From Hibiscus mutabilis (lineage: Eukaryota > Streptophyta > Magnoliopsida > Malvales > Malvaceae): a DNA stretch of 64,000 nt. Position 1 is the first letter of the stretch; the number at the start of each line of letters is the position of its first letter. Position numbers and translations under genes: made by a program. The stretch spans positions 1-64,000 of the forward strand of contig JAGYYJ010001183.1 of the NCBI GenBank assembly GCA_019671005.1, given 5' to 3'. Under the pieces are notes generated by a model. It was not told the DNA's origin and ran no database searches. It saw only the letters and a list, made by a program, of their open reading frames with translations. Below are positions 25,100 to 37,162 of this stretch, piece after piece.

Positions 25100-26835
25100 T
25101 CAAAGGCCAGCTGTAACTAATCCATGCAATGTGACAATGCCAATCAAGATATTCTGATGATCAATAACAGGTAGAAATTGTACAGGGGAAGGCTCTGATT
25201 CCATCTTTTGCATGGCTTCCACGGCCATTGCGTCCGGACCGATGGTTCTCGGTTCCCTGGTATAACCAAAAGGGTATTAGAATATGATTCTCTGGTAATA
25301 AGAAAACAACTCCATTTGAATTTACCTGTTGCACGTTTCTCCAACGGTGAGCTTGAATATGCCTTCTTTGTTGGCATCAAGAGTACGCCGCAAATCGCCA
25401 TCCGTAAATGTGCCGAGCAAGCCATATTCATTGTCTATAACCAGCAAGCATCCGCATCCTTTACTACTCAGCTCCCCCAGCTGCTTTACTATCAAATCCC
25501 CTTCCTTGCATATTGGAAGTTCATGTTGCTTCTTCATCACATCTTTTACCTGCAAACACAAATGCCCCAATCCATCATTCTAAACGTCCAAGAATTTTAT
25601 TAAAATATATTTCTTTTCTTGACCTTCAAGTTGCCTCCGCATGACCACATTAATCAATCTAAGTTGACAATGACATGGTCCTAGAAGTAGAAGCTCATTC
25701 AAAATTACTACAATAAACTCTCTCTTTTTTTTTTCAATTCTTTTTTTCCCGGTCATTCCAAGATAAGCACCTGCAGAACTCCAAAATTGTAAATGGCAAC
25801 AGCAACATCGAGTGGGCTGAAAAGAGAGAGAGAAGTGGAACAGCATTTGTGCATGTGTATAACAACATAAGTTTAGCTTTAGGTATTCAGCATCTCCAAA
25901 AAGTTCTAAAAGGCGAGGTTCAAAATAAGTTTATATGGCCTGATAGTTGTCAAATCATCAAATGTCTATTAACCTCCAGACCTGACACCATCCTTCAACT
26001 TCTCAAATTCAGAAGAGAAGAACAATCTAAAAGCATATCTCGCCAAAGAGGGATCAACTTTATCAAAATTCATTAAACACCCACTACTGGAAAAGGTATC
26101 TCATCAACAGAAGCAATCATTAAATTTATCAAAAATCTCATCTCAACAGAGGAAATAAAAATAAAAATAATAATAAACCTTGAAAATAAGGCTTTTCCCA
26201 ATCCTCCCAGCGGGATGATTCGCAGCGTATTGCTCCTTAGTCAAGTTCCTAGCCTCCATAAGCGCAACAGCCACGGTGTCCCCAAATACCATCTGGATTG
26301 CAGTCGAAGTCACCGGCGCCAGATCGAACGGACACAACTCCCTCTCCAACGGCAAATGCACATTCATATCGCAAGCATTGGACAACGCATTGATGGAAAC
26401 AGAGGTAACCGAAATGAGATAAGCGCCCTTGGCTCTAACACAGGGAATCAGACGGAGGAGTTCTCCGGTGGAGCCGGATTTCGAGAAGAGGACGAGGACG
26501 TCGGCGGATGAGAGTGCGCCGATGTCGCCGTGGAGGGCATCGAGAGGGGAGAGGAAAGACGAGCGGATGCCGAGGGAAACTAGGGTTTGGGAGATCTTTT
26601 TGGCCACAAATCCGGATTTTCCGACGCCGGAGAAGAAAATGCTGCCCCGGCAATTGAGGAGTGTTTGGGTGAAATACAGTGCTTGGGACAAGTCGAGGTT
26701 TTGGAAGAAGTAGTTGAGATGGTTTTGTTGGGATTTGAAGAGGTTGAGAAGGGTACTCTCGGAAATGTGTTGAAGGCGAGGGGGCTTCTCCGACGGCGGA
26801 GATGGGAGGTCCTGTGACGGAGGAAGCGATCCCAT
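25100..26835 (-). CDS. KDSD: Arabinose-5-phosphate isomerase (SIS + CBS)
   Basis: Three exons: 26835-26179, 25549-25326 and 25256-25100, giving 345 residues, full length for the family (Arabidopsis SETH3). The enzyme turns ribulose 5-phosphate into arabinose 5-phosphate, the first step to KDO for pectin rhamnogalacturonan II. The SIS domain covers about 45-200, with FFSGVGKSGFVAKK, then LFSKSGSTGE and NHPAGRIGKSL. The four active-site residues known in E. coli KdsD (Lys59, Glu111, Glu152, His193) map with identical spacing to K73, E125, E166 and H207. Exon 2 starts at VKDVMKK, and a tandem CBS pair fills the last 125 residues (CGCLLVIDNEYGLLGTFTDG; then PVIDHQNILIGIVTLHGLVT). The start is the first Met of an open exon preceded by a leader; no transit peptide is evident. 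The gene looks intact. Confidence 0.95.
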
Positions 26836-28200
26836 TGTCTGTCGGTGGTCTCGGATCAGATTATCATTGTTATTTTTATGGATGCAATGTTTGCTAATAA
26901 AGATAGAGAGCGCGTTTTTCGCGATAAATAAGAAAACTCAGTTTTAAACACGTGTCTTTTTCATAATAAAGATACTTCATATATATTTTTATATAAGGTA
27001 AACTATTACAGGCCTAATTTTTGCCATCAAATTATTATTTTTAACAAAATTATTATTAACATTATATATATATATATATTATTTTAATTACTGATAATTA
27101 AATTTATGTTAAATTTTAACGGATATTAAGAATTTTATAATTGAATATTCGCGATTTCAGATATCCAAAAATACATATAATATGAAAAGTGACTCGTGTT
27201 CCAGTCCATCAAATTTGCGTACACATTAATCTAGTATCCGTTTAATTTGGGTACCCGCTAATAGGGTCACAAGGTGCCCGCTTTTTTTTTAAATCATAAT
27301 TAAAATAAACACACAAGATAAAATATAAAACTTAAAAATTAATTTAAATAATATTTAACAATCTCAAATCATTCAAGTCCTTTAACCCAACATGCCCCTC
27401 TTAAGATAAAAACAAATGACACCAAAAATTCAATAATTAGTTACGTGCTTGTCGTCCACGAAAATCCTATTTTCTTCTAATACTTGTTATTAGGTGTCTA
27501 TTTTTAAATTTTAATTTTTTTATAATATTTGTTATTATGTTCCTAATTTTTAAGTTCGTCCCGAGTCTCTAAAAATTCAAGAACGGGCATGCTTATTATT
27601 TATTATGCAGTTATGGTCTCTAGCCGTTACTAACAGTTATTTGTACTAAAAAGAATAGAAGAGAGGGGAAGTTTTTTTGAGAAAAAAATATCTTTGAAGT
27701 ACTTTGTAAGTGAGTATTTTCTATTGTTGCATGTAAGTATTATCCTAGTTTCCTAACAGAAAATCAAAAGTTGTGATCAATTTAACTGCTAATAGCGGGA
27801 GAAACAAGTCAATAACGAAGAAAAGAATGATGCACAGATTTAAACTTATTATAACAAGCTGCCATATAAATAAGTCCATAATCAATAATGCTTCTTGGTA
27901 TAAATAATTTGTTTACCGAGATATAAATCTTGGCCATGGCTTGAAACAGGAAACGAAAATTTTACCTCTAAACAGTGAAGCTGCCCTGCGGAGGAAATGC
28001 ATAATTGGGGATTTTGATTTGTTGGGTTTTTTTTTATTATCAGAATTGATTTCAAAAGTTTGAGTCCTTTATCAAGGGCTTAAATAAGAAATCAGCCCTG
28101 TAAGTTGTATTTTTTTGTTTGCTTTTAGCCTTTAAACACATTATTCACTCACTAATTCCATGATAACATGGAACATAAAACTCGAAAACGCTTCTTTTAC
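26836..28200. other. KDSD upstream region and AT-rich spacer
   Basis: The first 100 bases are the presumed KDSD leader. The rest has no gene, RNA gene or paired repeats that I can recognise, apart from a TA run at 27064-27079. The missing 3' exons of the RDR pseudogene were looked for here and not found. Confidence 0.5.
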
Positions 28201-30305
28201 CTGTCTTTGACACTTGTTGATAAGATTTGACATAATCATAAATCTTCCCCAATATAGAAGTCGACTTGAATGAGTTATCCCGTTCCATATAATGTGGAAA
28301 TACAGCTACTCTCAATTCTTCTGGAATTACAACCTATTAGGGAGGAGGGCAAAGTTATACAAATTTCGAAGGTAGCAGTGATCACTCGAAAGTGCCACAG
28401 TAGGCCAACAAACATATAAAACCAAATAATGATAGCTATATACGTGCACGTGCACGTATAGTTCATGGCAGAAAAACCAAGAAAATATGCAATCATCTAC
28501 CACATATATCGCTTGCATCACTGCAGCGAAGGCTAATCCAATAACTATTATTACCTTCTTTCCTGTCTTTGATGCATCCAGAGCATTGTAGTATAAGTTA
28601 AGGTTCTCCTTCATAAGAGTTCTCTCGGATGGATATTTTACCGTAAGAAACCGATCGATTGTTGCATACCAATTATCAGCAGCCGCACTCGTAGCATAAC
28701 TACCGTAACATCAGAACCAAAACCGATCACTTGTATGAGAACTTGTTACAATGTATCTGTTATCGAAGTGATGGAGATAATTCATGGACCTTAATCGGAG
28801 ACGGAATGATATGTAAGGTACTAAGTCAAATGATTACCTTGGCTGGAACCTAGCTTTCAAGAACGAATCAAAGAGCTCCTCTCCAGCTTCTCATCCGAAA
28901 GCTCGCTGGGTTGCGGACTGGGACCTTCTGGGGTAGAGCATTCTTCTTCCCAAGGCTCACTGGCTTTGAAATAATCCAATAACTGAAGATTGTACAAAAT
29001 TTGTTCGGTAAACGTTCAATAAGAGCAATGTGTTTCATACACTTTTAATGTCAAATAAACGGTACAAGAAATAGTAGGAGAGTTCCTTTTATGACCAATA
29101 TTCTTTTCATGCATGACTGAAAGGAAACAAAACAAACAAAACGGTATATAAACTATTCCAGAAACTCAAAATGAAACCAACCTGTGGATTCTGTGATACG
29201 AAGAACATATCACCATCAAAATCACTCCCAGTCACCTCATCGGCCAAAGAACGCGGGCTATTACAAGGAAAGAATATAGCATACTTGGCATGTCCTGCAT
29301 ACTCGTTCAACTTATCCACATATCTAGCATTGAGCACATGTATATCTCTAAAATGTACTCCAGGTGAATGGTACACGAGCACTTAACCAGAAATCTGTCC
29401 GTTATCCCTACATATATCATCAAACAAAAGAAAATACCTTACAAGATAATGCTGACTTCACCACTGTTTAAGGTTTCAGATGGATCAACAGTGCCCATTA
29501 AATAATAGGACTCAGTTATAGGGAGCTTTCCTTCAAGGAGATTCTTTCTATCTTCATTCAACATTATGGACATTCGATATTGCAAAAACGATTCATCAAG
29601 GGGAATCCCTGATAAAATCATTTTTGCCACACCAAGTTCATCCATTCCTCCACGGTTAAGAGCAACTGCATATATAGTTATGAAGATTGATTCAAAAGTT
29701 TGCTATACCAGTGAATGGTAGCAGATAAGCAAAGGAGCATCAACGAGACAAGACTGTCACTGAAGTGTAGACCAATTTTGGGAGATTGTCAAAGCTAACG
29801 AAAGAAAATAACAACTAAAACATTACCCTAAAATGATATCTTATTCTACAACAGTAAAATGTATGCATGTTAAGCTAGTATAATCATCAAAACAAAAAAT
29901 AGGAGGAAAAGTTATGGTGACAAAAAAGAAAACTACCTTTAAGAGCTGTTCACTTGTTGGAGAAACCACGCTGTGACTCTTCTAAAGCATTCTTCAATAT
30001 GTCCATAAAAAAATCATCCGGGACACCTCCATGGCTAAGGAGCATAGTCAAAAACCTTGAAAGGTTAGTTCTCTTTGGTTGATTGCTGCAGGAAATGACA
30101 TGAAATATATCACCCACAAGTGCAGCAAAGAAAAATAATAATTGCTCTTCTATTTTGAACTCGGAACACATTAAATGAATGGAAAAATGGCAAGTACCTG
30201 GTGGTAACTACTCCCAGTGAATTTATTGTGGGGGTAATTTGATGGATTCGAATTCGGCCTAACTTTAACCATGGAATCCCGAACTTGAATGGTTCGAGGT
30301 GGAAG
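28201..30305 (-). pseudogene. RNA-dependent RNA polymerase (RDR-gamma type), decayed
   Basis: Seven exons on the minus strand: 30305-30198 (LPPRTIQVRDSMVKV), 30085-29937 (NQPKRTNLSRFLTMLLSHGG), 29665-29443 (ALNRGGMDELGVAKMILSGI), 29407-29182, 28982-28838, 28699-28555 (YATSAAADNWYATIDRFLTV) and 28333-28201 (EELRVAVFPHYMERDNSF). Exon 4 carries the catalytic DFDGD (29223-29209). The F in place of L places it with the RDR3/4/5 group, whose role is poorly known, not with RDR1, 2 or 6. Lesions: a frame change in exon 1 between SMVKVRPNS and INSLGVVTT, TGA for a probable Arg codon after GFSNK, TAA for a probable Lys after QISG, and a one-base loss in the acidic EEE run of exon 5. The 5' half and the 3' end of the gene are absent. 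Splice sites are well kept, so decay came after loss of function. Confidence 0.88.
28439..28460. other. 22-bp perfect palindrome with G-box cores
   Basis: A perfect palindrome centred on ACGTGCACGTGCACGT, which contains overlapping G-box-like CACGTG cores. It lies in the last intron of the RDR pseudogene. It may be chance, or a bZIP/bHLH-type binding site. Confidence 0.5.
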
Positions 30306-31450
30306 CTACAAAGTTTGGTATAAAAGTCATTACTAAGCACTAGCATGCAACCTCTGACAAGCACACAGATGTTATTAGCCACCAAAAATGAATGGATTAT
30401 ATTGACAAAATCAATGTTTAAGGGAAATTTGGCATTTGAGGTGTCCTCATATCGAGAATTTTCAAACAGAGTATGGTCTTTTCATTCTTTTTTATTTTTT
30501 TAATTGGGGGCAAGGGGCTCCTTTGATTTTTTTTCCTATTGGGGTTTGCTTGGCTTTTGATTTTTTATATATTTTTGTGTGTAATTAACTACAACAGTTG
30601 ATTATATAGGTCATGATTTGTTGTTTGAGTTAATGGTGTAAATTCATTGAGAACAAAAGTGTTGTATTACAAATCCAAAATGTAATTTCAATGGTATAGA
30701 GTAATTTATTTATTTTTTGGTAATTCAGATTCGAACATAGAACATATTGACTCCCTTCACTTTCCTTTTGTATGCAAAAAAAGTCAAATTTTGTCATCGG
30801 TCCTTATACTATGCATAAGCCGTAATTTTTTAAAAATATTCAACCTTAAATAATATAGAGATAATATGATTCAATTATAGGGACTTAAAATTATCAGATT
30901 GAAAAATATAAATTAAATTTACAACTTGTGCATATATGTGGGGACCACACTTTTTCTCATGTTTTTTTTCTTTTTCAATAAATTTTTTCTCAAGTTGTCG
31001 TAGACACTTGGTCGTGGATTTCAATTTTAACATAGTAAAGGGACTAAAAGTATATTTATTTAAAAAATAAAGATGAAACCGAATACCAATAAAAGCTACT
31101 CTTGAATTAAGTTGAATTTTTTTCGTGATTCATTGTCCATGAAAGCAGGAACTAGATTGTTATTTTCCTAAGAGACCAATTTACTTAACTTTGAAGCTGA
31201 TAGGGACCGGAAAGGGATTTTCACCATTATTCTAAATTCCCATTCCTTAATCACTATAAAGATACCGCGTAAAAGACCAAAAAGAAGTCGGTATCCGCTC
31301 CGCCGCCCACCGATAAAGCCTCCTTGAAAAGGCAATCTACTTACCTGAAATCCAACCATAAAAACCCGCGTTTCTCTACATCAGATCGGACCATTGAAGC
31401 ATCCGCCGATTCATTTTCCGGCAGTTCCTTTCCCGTAGTATCGATCAAAC
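30306..31450. other. Spacer and VPS2.1 promoter region
   Basis: AT-rich DNA with no visible exon of the RDR gene upstream of 30305. The last 250 bases before 31451 are less AT-rich and probably contain the promoter and leader of the VPS2.1 gene. No clear TATA box was chosen. Confidence 0.45.
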
Positions 31451-32788
31451 ATGAGTTTCCTCTTTGGCAAGAGAAAAACTCCCGCAGGTATCTGTTTTTG
31501 CATCTTCTTCTTTTGAATCATTAAAGCTTTTGTTAATGGCGAAAAAGGGTCTACGATTGTCGTTTCGATCGCTACGATTCGGGGTTTGTAAAGTGATCCC
31601 AGATAAGGATTTTAGTAATCGGATAATATACGTGATTCAAATAGCAGTTTTATTGTAGAAATCATTAAAGTATTTGCACTATTTGATCATTTTCGGGGTT
31701 CTTTGTTCACATTTGTTTCAAATTTCAATGTTTTTTCCTCAAATTATTGAATGATAATATGTAAATTCCGTGTATTTTATCGAAGCATGCAAGCTAAAAG
31801 TATAGGCGGGTCTCATGCATTTTGCGGTGTATTACAAATTATTGAATGATTAAATGGTTGATTGTTCATATTTGTTTCAAATTTTTATTAATGTTCAAAA
31901 ATGGTTATGATTTTGGTTTTGATCGTTCCGTTTGGATTTTGTAAAATGATTCCTGTCCTGATAAGTGTTCTAGTAATTGGATAATATAGCTAATTAAAAT
32001 AGGATTTGATTGTATACTGCTGACGATTATTTGTGGAGATCGACTAATTTTGTCTATTGTAATTCAAAATGTTGATATGTAATGCTAATGTTATGTTAAT
32101 TTTACAAATGTTTGTGAATTTTGGTAAGGGTTGCATTTTTTGGTGCTATTTGTTTATTTGGCTTAGTTTTGGATAATAAGATCGATTGCTTGCATGGTTG
32201 CTTGTTCATATTTGTTTCAAAATTCAATAGGGTCATGCATTTTATGGTGTATTACAAATTCTTGAATGGTTGTCTGTTCATATTTGTTTCAAATTCTTAT
32301 TAAATTTCAGATAAGGATTCTAGTAATTGGAAATAACAGTTGGTTGTATTTTGCTGATGATTATTTTTGGAAATCGACTATTTGTTTTAATTATAATTCA
32401 AAATTCTGATATGTATTGCTAAACTATGTTCATTTTAGAAATGATTGTGAGTTATGGTACTAAATGCGAAGTGTTTTGTGCTATTTGTTATTGCTTTAGT
32501 TTTAGATAATAAGATTGTTCGTTTGCATGGTTGTTTGTTCATATTTGTTTCAAACTTCAATGGGGTTCTACAAATTATTGAATGGTAATGTGTAAATTCC
32601 ATGTTGTATTTTCTCAGAAGATGCAATCTAAAAGAGTAGGCACTTCATGATTGTATGGTGTGGGTTAAATGGCCTTGATGTTTTCTGTAGTGTCGTGCCT
32701 TGGAGTGTGGATAAAATGGTGTAGTTGATTTCATATTTAGATGTTGGGTAATATCTGAAAGAATTTATGGTTTTTGGTTTCAGAGCTT

Positions 32789-32823
<35 letters not shown>

Positions 32824-34359
32824 CAGAGAGATAGAGAGGGAGAGGCAAGCTCTACAGAACCAAGAGAAGAAACTCATTGCAGAGATAAAGAAAACTGCAA
32901 AGCAAGGGCAGATGGTGAATTATTTTTTCTACATCAATACCGTTACTTTTATTTTTGCCGAGTTTTTGTGTATGTGTTATAATACTATGCTTTCAAGTAG
33001 TATTTATTTGATCAAGTGCTTAACGGCTGGACAAATTTCTTTGAAGGCAATTGTGAGAAAAAAATATTTCTGGAGACATTTAATATGTTAGACTGACTTC
33101 ACCGGTGCTTGATGACTCTGTTTTATGTGTTCATAGTGTTTTGAAGGATTAGTTTGATTTATTTGACAACTACTTTGGAGACATTTTGCCATTTCTATGA
33201 AAAAGTTGAAGTGCTTTGTTCTTCTTCCTGATTTTTAAATAAAATGCACAAGTATGTGTGTTAGAGTTAGCAATTCTTTTTACCACTTTGCTGCTTGATT
33301 ATGTATATATCTATGTTGTTTGATATTAGTCAAGTGATGAGTCATATAGTTTCTCATTGAGCTTCAATATTGCATTTTCAATCTGTCTTATTGGGGAAAC
33401 TAGGTTTCTTATAGCTACTAAATTTTTTAAAGCTATTATACATCATCTATGTGTTTCTTGTTCAACATTATCGACTTTCATACCCACCTTGTCTATATCC
33501 TCCAAATGGCTTTATTGATGGAAACTTATTTCAGGGAGCTGTAAAGGTGATGGCGAAAGACCTTATCAGAACACGACATCAGATTGAAAAGTTCTATAAG
33601 CTTAAATCACAGCTCCAAGGCGTATCTCTTCGAATTCAAGTATGTTCTTCTGTCTCTACATTTATCTCTAGTGAGCATTCCCCCCCCCCCCACCAAATAT
33701 GATGAGCAGAAACACTTTTGCTGCCGATTTTGTGTCAGAGGATAAAATTGTTTGAGTTGGCTGACTTTTATGTATTTGAAGTCATTTGCGATCTTTGATG
33801 TTATTGTGTATGTAAAGTTTCAAGCTTGACTAATTTTCTATACAACTTCAGACATTGAAATCGACCCAAGCGATGGGAGAAGCAATGAAAGGTGTGACAA
33901 AGGCAATGGGCCAGATGAACAGACAGATGAACCTGCCATCTTTACAGAAAATTATGCAAGAATTTGAGATGCAGAACGAGAAGATGGAGATGGTTAGTGA
34001 GGTGATGGGTGATGCAATTGATGATGCTTTGGAAGGGGATGAGGAGGAAGAAGAAACAGAAGAGCTTGTCAGCCAAGTTCTTGATGAGATTGGGATCGAT
34101 ATCAATCAAGAGGTGATATTTTTGCCATTTCTTGCTCACAGCTTTAATAATTTTCCTTTCTTGCCATAATTATTTTATTACGATGTACTTACTCTGCTTA
34201 TCTTGATCTGATTCACAGCTTGTCAATGCACCATCATCTGCTGTTACGGCACCAGCTTCAAAGGGTAAGGTTGCTGCACAGGCAGAAGCGACCGGGAACG
34301 ATGACGGTGGGATTGATAGTGACTTACAGGCAAGGCTAGACAATTTGAGAAGGATGTAG
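31451..34359 (+). CDS. VPS2.1: ESCRT-III subunit VPS2.1 / CHMP2 homologue
   Basis: Five exons: 31451-31487, 32784-32914, 33535-33639, 33852-34112 and 34219-34359, giving 224 residues, the usual length for CHMP2A/VPS2. The protein polymerises on endosomal membranes with VPS24 and recruits the AAA ATPase SKD1/VPS4 for sorting into multivesicular bodies. The start MSFLFGKRKTPA is the family's conserved basic end. Exon 2 encodes the charged helices (ELLRENKRMLDKSIREIERE, KKTAKQGQM), and exon 3 AVKVMAKDLIRTRHQIEKFY. Exon 4 holds the Met-rich segment and the acidic EGDEEEEETEE stretch. The end SDLQARLDNLRRM is a MIM1 motif that binds the VPS4 MIT domain. All introns are GT-AG in matching phase. In Arabidopsis (from memory) this gene, At2g06530, is next to PSBX, as the PsbX remnant about 7 kb downstream also suggests. 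Confidence 0.95.
33680..33691. repeat. Poly-C run of 12
   Basis: A run of twelve C residues in the third intron of VPS2.1. It is rare in this AT-rich window and likely to vary in length between individuals. Confidence 0.9.
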
Positions 34360-35100
34360 TAAGTATGCCTTATTACTCTTGTATAATATATGAACATATT
34401 CCCTCCATGGTGGAAGGCGAAAATGCATTTGGATTGTAACATTTGGGAAACCCGTGTGAGAGTTGATTGAATCGGGATTTGGAAATACACGGAAGTTATA
34501 ATAAATCACTTTCTGTAAATTTCTACATGCTCTGGCAGTAAATAGGCTATGATGAATCCATTCTATTTGTATGCATGTTCCATCGCCTCATTCGTGTTGA
34601 ACCCAGATTGCTAGATACAATGTTTTCTTCTTATTTCGAAGTTAAATGCACCATCAACAGTAAGGTAGAACTAATATTTTCATGTACTGGTCAACTTGTC
34701 TGGTATTATGTCCCCTGCGTTTTTTCGCTTAGGTTCGGAGTTTGACTTAAAACCGCATTTCCGAGCTTTGTCCCTACATAACTTGCATTGCAGTGCATGC
34801 AGCACATTGTAGCACCCCCCGTAGCAGGCACACAAACATCGTTATAACTGTCTGAAACTTCTTCATTTTTCAATGGAATTTTTATTTTGGTCATTGTTGG
34901 TGGTGGTCCCCTCCTATGTTTGCTTAGAAGCTTCATTTTTCTTGAGATCCATGCATCGGACATTCGTGTTCGACTCGTGAATACTAGAATATGAACCGCA
35001 TTTATCGGTTTACAACGAAAGGGTGTACAGTGTACTATGTACAAAATGGGAAGCAACATGGCTAGCCAGATATAATCCATGTCCCAGTTAGAACTCTAAA

Positions 35101-35436
35101 ATGAGTTCCACTGTGTCCACATGGGCAGCTAGCTGTCTTGCTCAACTTAGTCTGTGTTTGTCGTTGGCCGATTCGGAGAAGGACCAGGATCCACCGAGGC
35201 ACGATGTACGGGGGAATCAGAATGAGAATAGAGCCACATATCTATGCTTGCACCTCAGTAGCTGCCTAACTTCATCTCCATCTTCGAAAAATGAATGCTT
35301 GCACCTCAGTAGCTGCCTAACTTCATCTCCATCTTCGAAAACCGATAAACAAACCACCCGTTCTCTCCACCGTGTCTCCGGACCCTATGTCGATGCTTCC
35401 TTTCTTGTACTTGAAGCTCGATGGCAAGTTCCCTGA
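35101..35436 (+). CDS. Hypothetical short ORF with internal repeat
   Basis: A 111-codon frame beginning MSSTVSTWAASCLAQ. A 51-base tandem duplication (35244-35294 and 35295-about 35341) repeats the protein segment LHLSSCLTSSPSSK. The region stands out in base composition from the AT-rich spacer. The opposite strand is also open over much of it, so the strand and even coding status are uncertain. No known domain. Confidence 0.2.
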   Translation: MSSTVSTWAASCLAQLSLCLSLADSEKDQDPPRHDVRGNQNENRATYLCLHLSSCLTSSPSSKNECLHLSSCLTSSPSSKTDKQTTRSLHRVSGPYVDASFLVLEARWQVP

Positions 35437-36239
35437 GTTGGGCTCTTCACTTGGAGTCATGGCTCTGCGTGCACCACTGGATGATGATAAGTTTGTATTA
35501 TATCCGGCACGACAGCGGCTGTTCGACAACGATGAGGCTGTAGTAAAGCATAGGCAATTTTGACTTTGAAGAGGAAGAATGTGTCCTATAGTCCCTTAAG
35601 AAATTATGCAACTATAAATTAGTCCATTGGAAATATAATACTTTAATCCTCAAACATTTGTAAATTCATTCTGACACCTTAATTCTCTCTCATGAACTTA
35701 GATATATTTAAATGATTCTTCAATGAATACTGTCGAGTTTCGACAATTTCATTGACAGTGAAGGTTATCATCAATGTTTTCCAGCTTGTATAAAACATGT
35801 ATTTTCATTGTCCAAATATAGAGTGCATGACATGCATCAATATCCCAAAAATTTAGAAACATATAATTTAATAAAAATATTTTTAATATATATGTGAATT
35901 CTTACAATATATAAATTATATAAATAGAAAATTGTAATTAAAATTTCTATAAATTAAAAAAAGTATATATAAAAGGTTTAGAAAATTAAAAAGATTAGGT
36001 ACTTTAAAAAATTAAAAAGAATCAATAAAATATAAAAAATCTATATGTTTATTAATATATATGTGTGTATGTAACACAAAAGAAAAACATATAAATTTAT
36101 AAAAAAAAAATCGGAAAAAACTAATCTATAGAAATCAATTCTAGCCAATGGTTGATTAATATTTTTATATATTTATATTCTTGAAAATTTCTAACTTTTT
36201 TATATAATTTTTATAATTTTCAGTAATCATTCACAAGTG

Positions 36240-36600
36240 GGGTTTTGATTTAGGGTTTATAGTTTAGATTCATGATTTATAGTTTAGGAGTTAGGGTTTA
36301 GATTTATAGTTTTAATTTAAATAAGGAAAAATATTACATGCATTGGCAGTGGAAACTAAAAGTTTAGGGTTTAAGTGTAGTGGTTTATAATTTATGGTTT
36401 ATAGTTAGAATTTAGGGTTTAGAGGTCAGGATTTATTTTTTAGAGTAATATGGTTAGAGATTTAGTTTTAACCATAAATCTTAAATTTTAACCCTAAACC
36501 CTAAATTCTAACCACACCCTCTAAATCTAAAACGTGTCCACTAAAATCCCTAAACACTAGACCCTAAACAAAATTTCTAAACCCTTAAACTCGTCCAAAT
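36240..36600. repeat. Degenerate telomere-like words, palindromic
   Basis: Many copies of 'tttagggttta' variants on the left half and of 'ccctaaac' on the right half, with irregular spacing. Similar stretches lie at 46260-46520 and 53270-53470, both inside transposable elements, so this patch is probably the core of another element and not a former chromosome end. Confidence 0.5.
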
Positions 36601-37062
36601 TTCCACAAACGTTTGTATATGAAATAATTACCCTTTAAATAATCCTGATATTAAGGAAACACATAATATTTCATTTAAAATTTTCTTGGACGTCGCGACA
36701 AAACAACTGGCATTGAACGCTCATTTCCAAATCAGTATTATACTATGACAGCAGGAGAAATATTTTATAAGCAGGTTCTAATGTTAATATCGTTCTAGTT
36801 ATATATGTTTTAGGATTTAGGGTTTATAGTTTAGATTTATGATTTATAATTTAAGAGTTAGAGTTTAGGGGATAATTTAAATATATTAGATGAAATTCAA
36901 AAAACATATTTGTAGATTATTTTTTCACTACCAACGAATAAAGTAATAGCCCTTAAATAAATTCGACAATAAAAATAAAAAACCTAAATTATTGAAAAAT
37001 AAATGATACATTGTCCAGTTCAAACACTTGCAACAACATAAAAAGTTCTTAATGTAAACTCT

Positions 37063-37162
37063 CTTCTTCTTCTTCTTCTTCTTCTTCTTCTTCTTCTTCT
37101 TCTTCTTCTTCTTCTTCTTCTTCTTCTTCTTCTTCTTCTTCTTCTTCTTCTTCTTCTTCTTC
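37063..37162. repeat. CTT/GAA microsatellite, about 33 units
   Basis: About 100 uninterrupted bases of CTT repeats. On the minus strand these are GAA/AGA repeats that begin directly after the TGA stop codon (37163-37161) of the F-box gene, so they form the start of its 3' UTR. Confidence 0.98.

Larger units (their letters stand above)
34360..36649. other. Spacer with one uncertain open frame
   Basis: 34360-34620 is the probable 3' UTR of VPS2.1. Positions 35101-35436 and 35372-35563 hold overlapping open frames (111 and 63 codons) that are less AT-rich than their surroundings and match no family I know. From about 35620 the sequence is very AT-rich, and 36240-36600 contains many degenerate 'gtttagggttta' words on one side and 'aaccctaaac' on the other, an imperfect palindrome. 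Confidence 0.45.

Noticed and set aside
36240..36600. Former telomere or chromosome fusion site
   Set aside because: The repeats are degenerate, palindromic and recur inside transposons elsewhere in the window.
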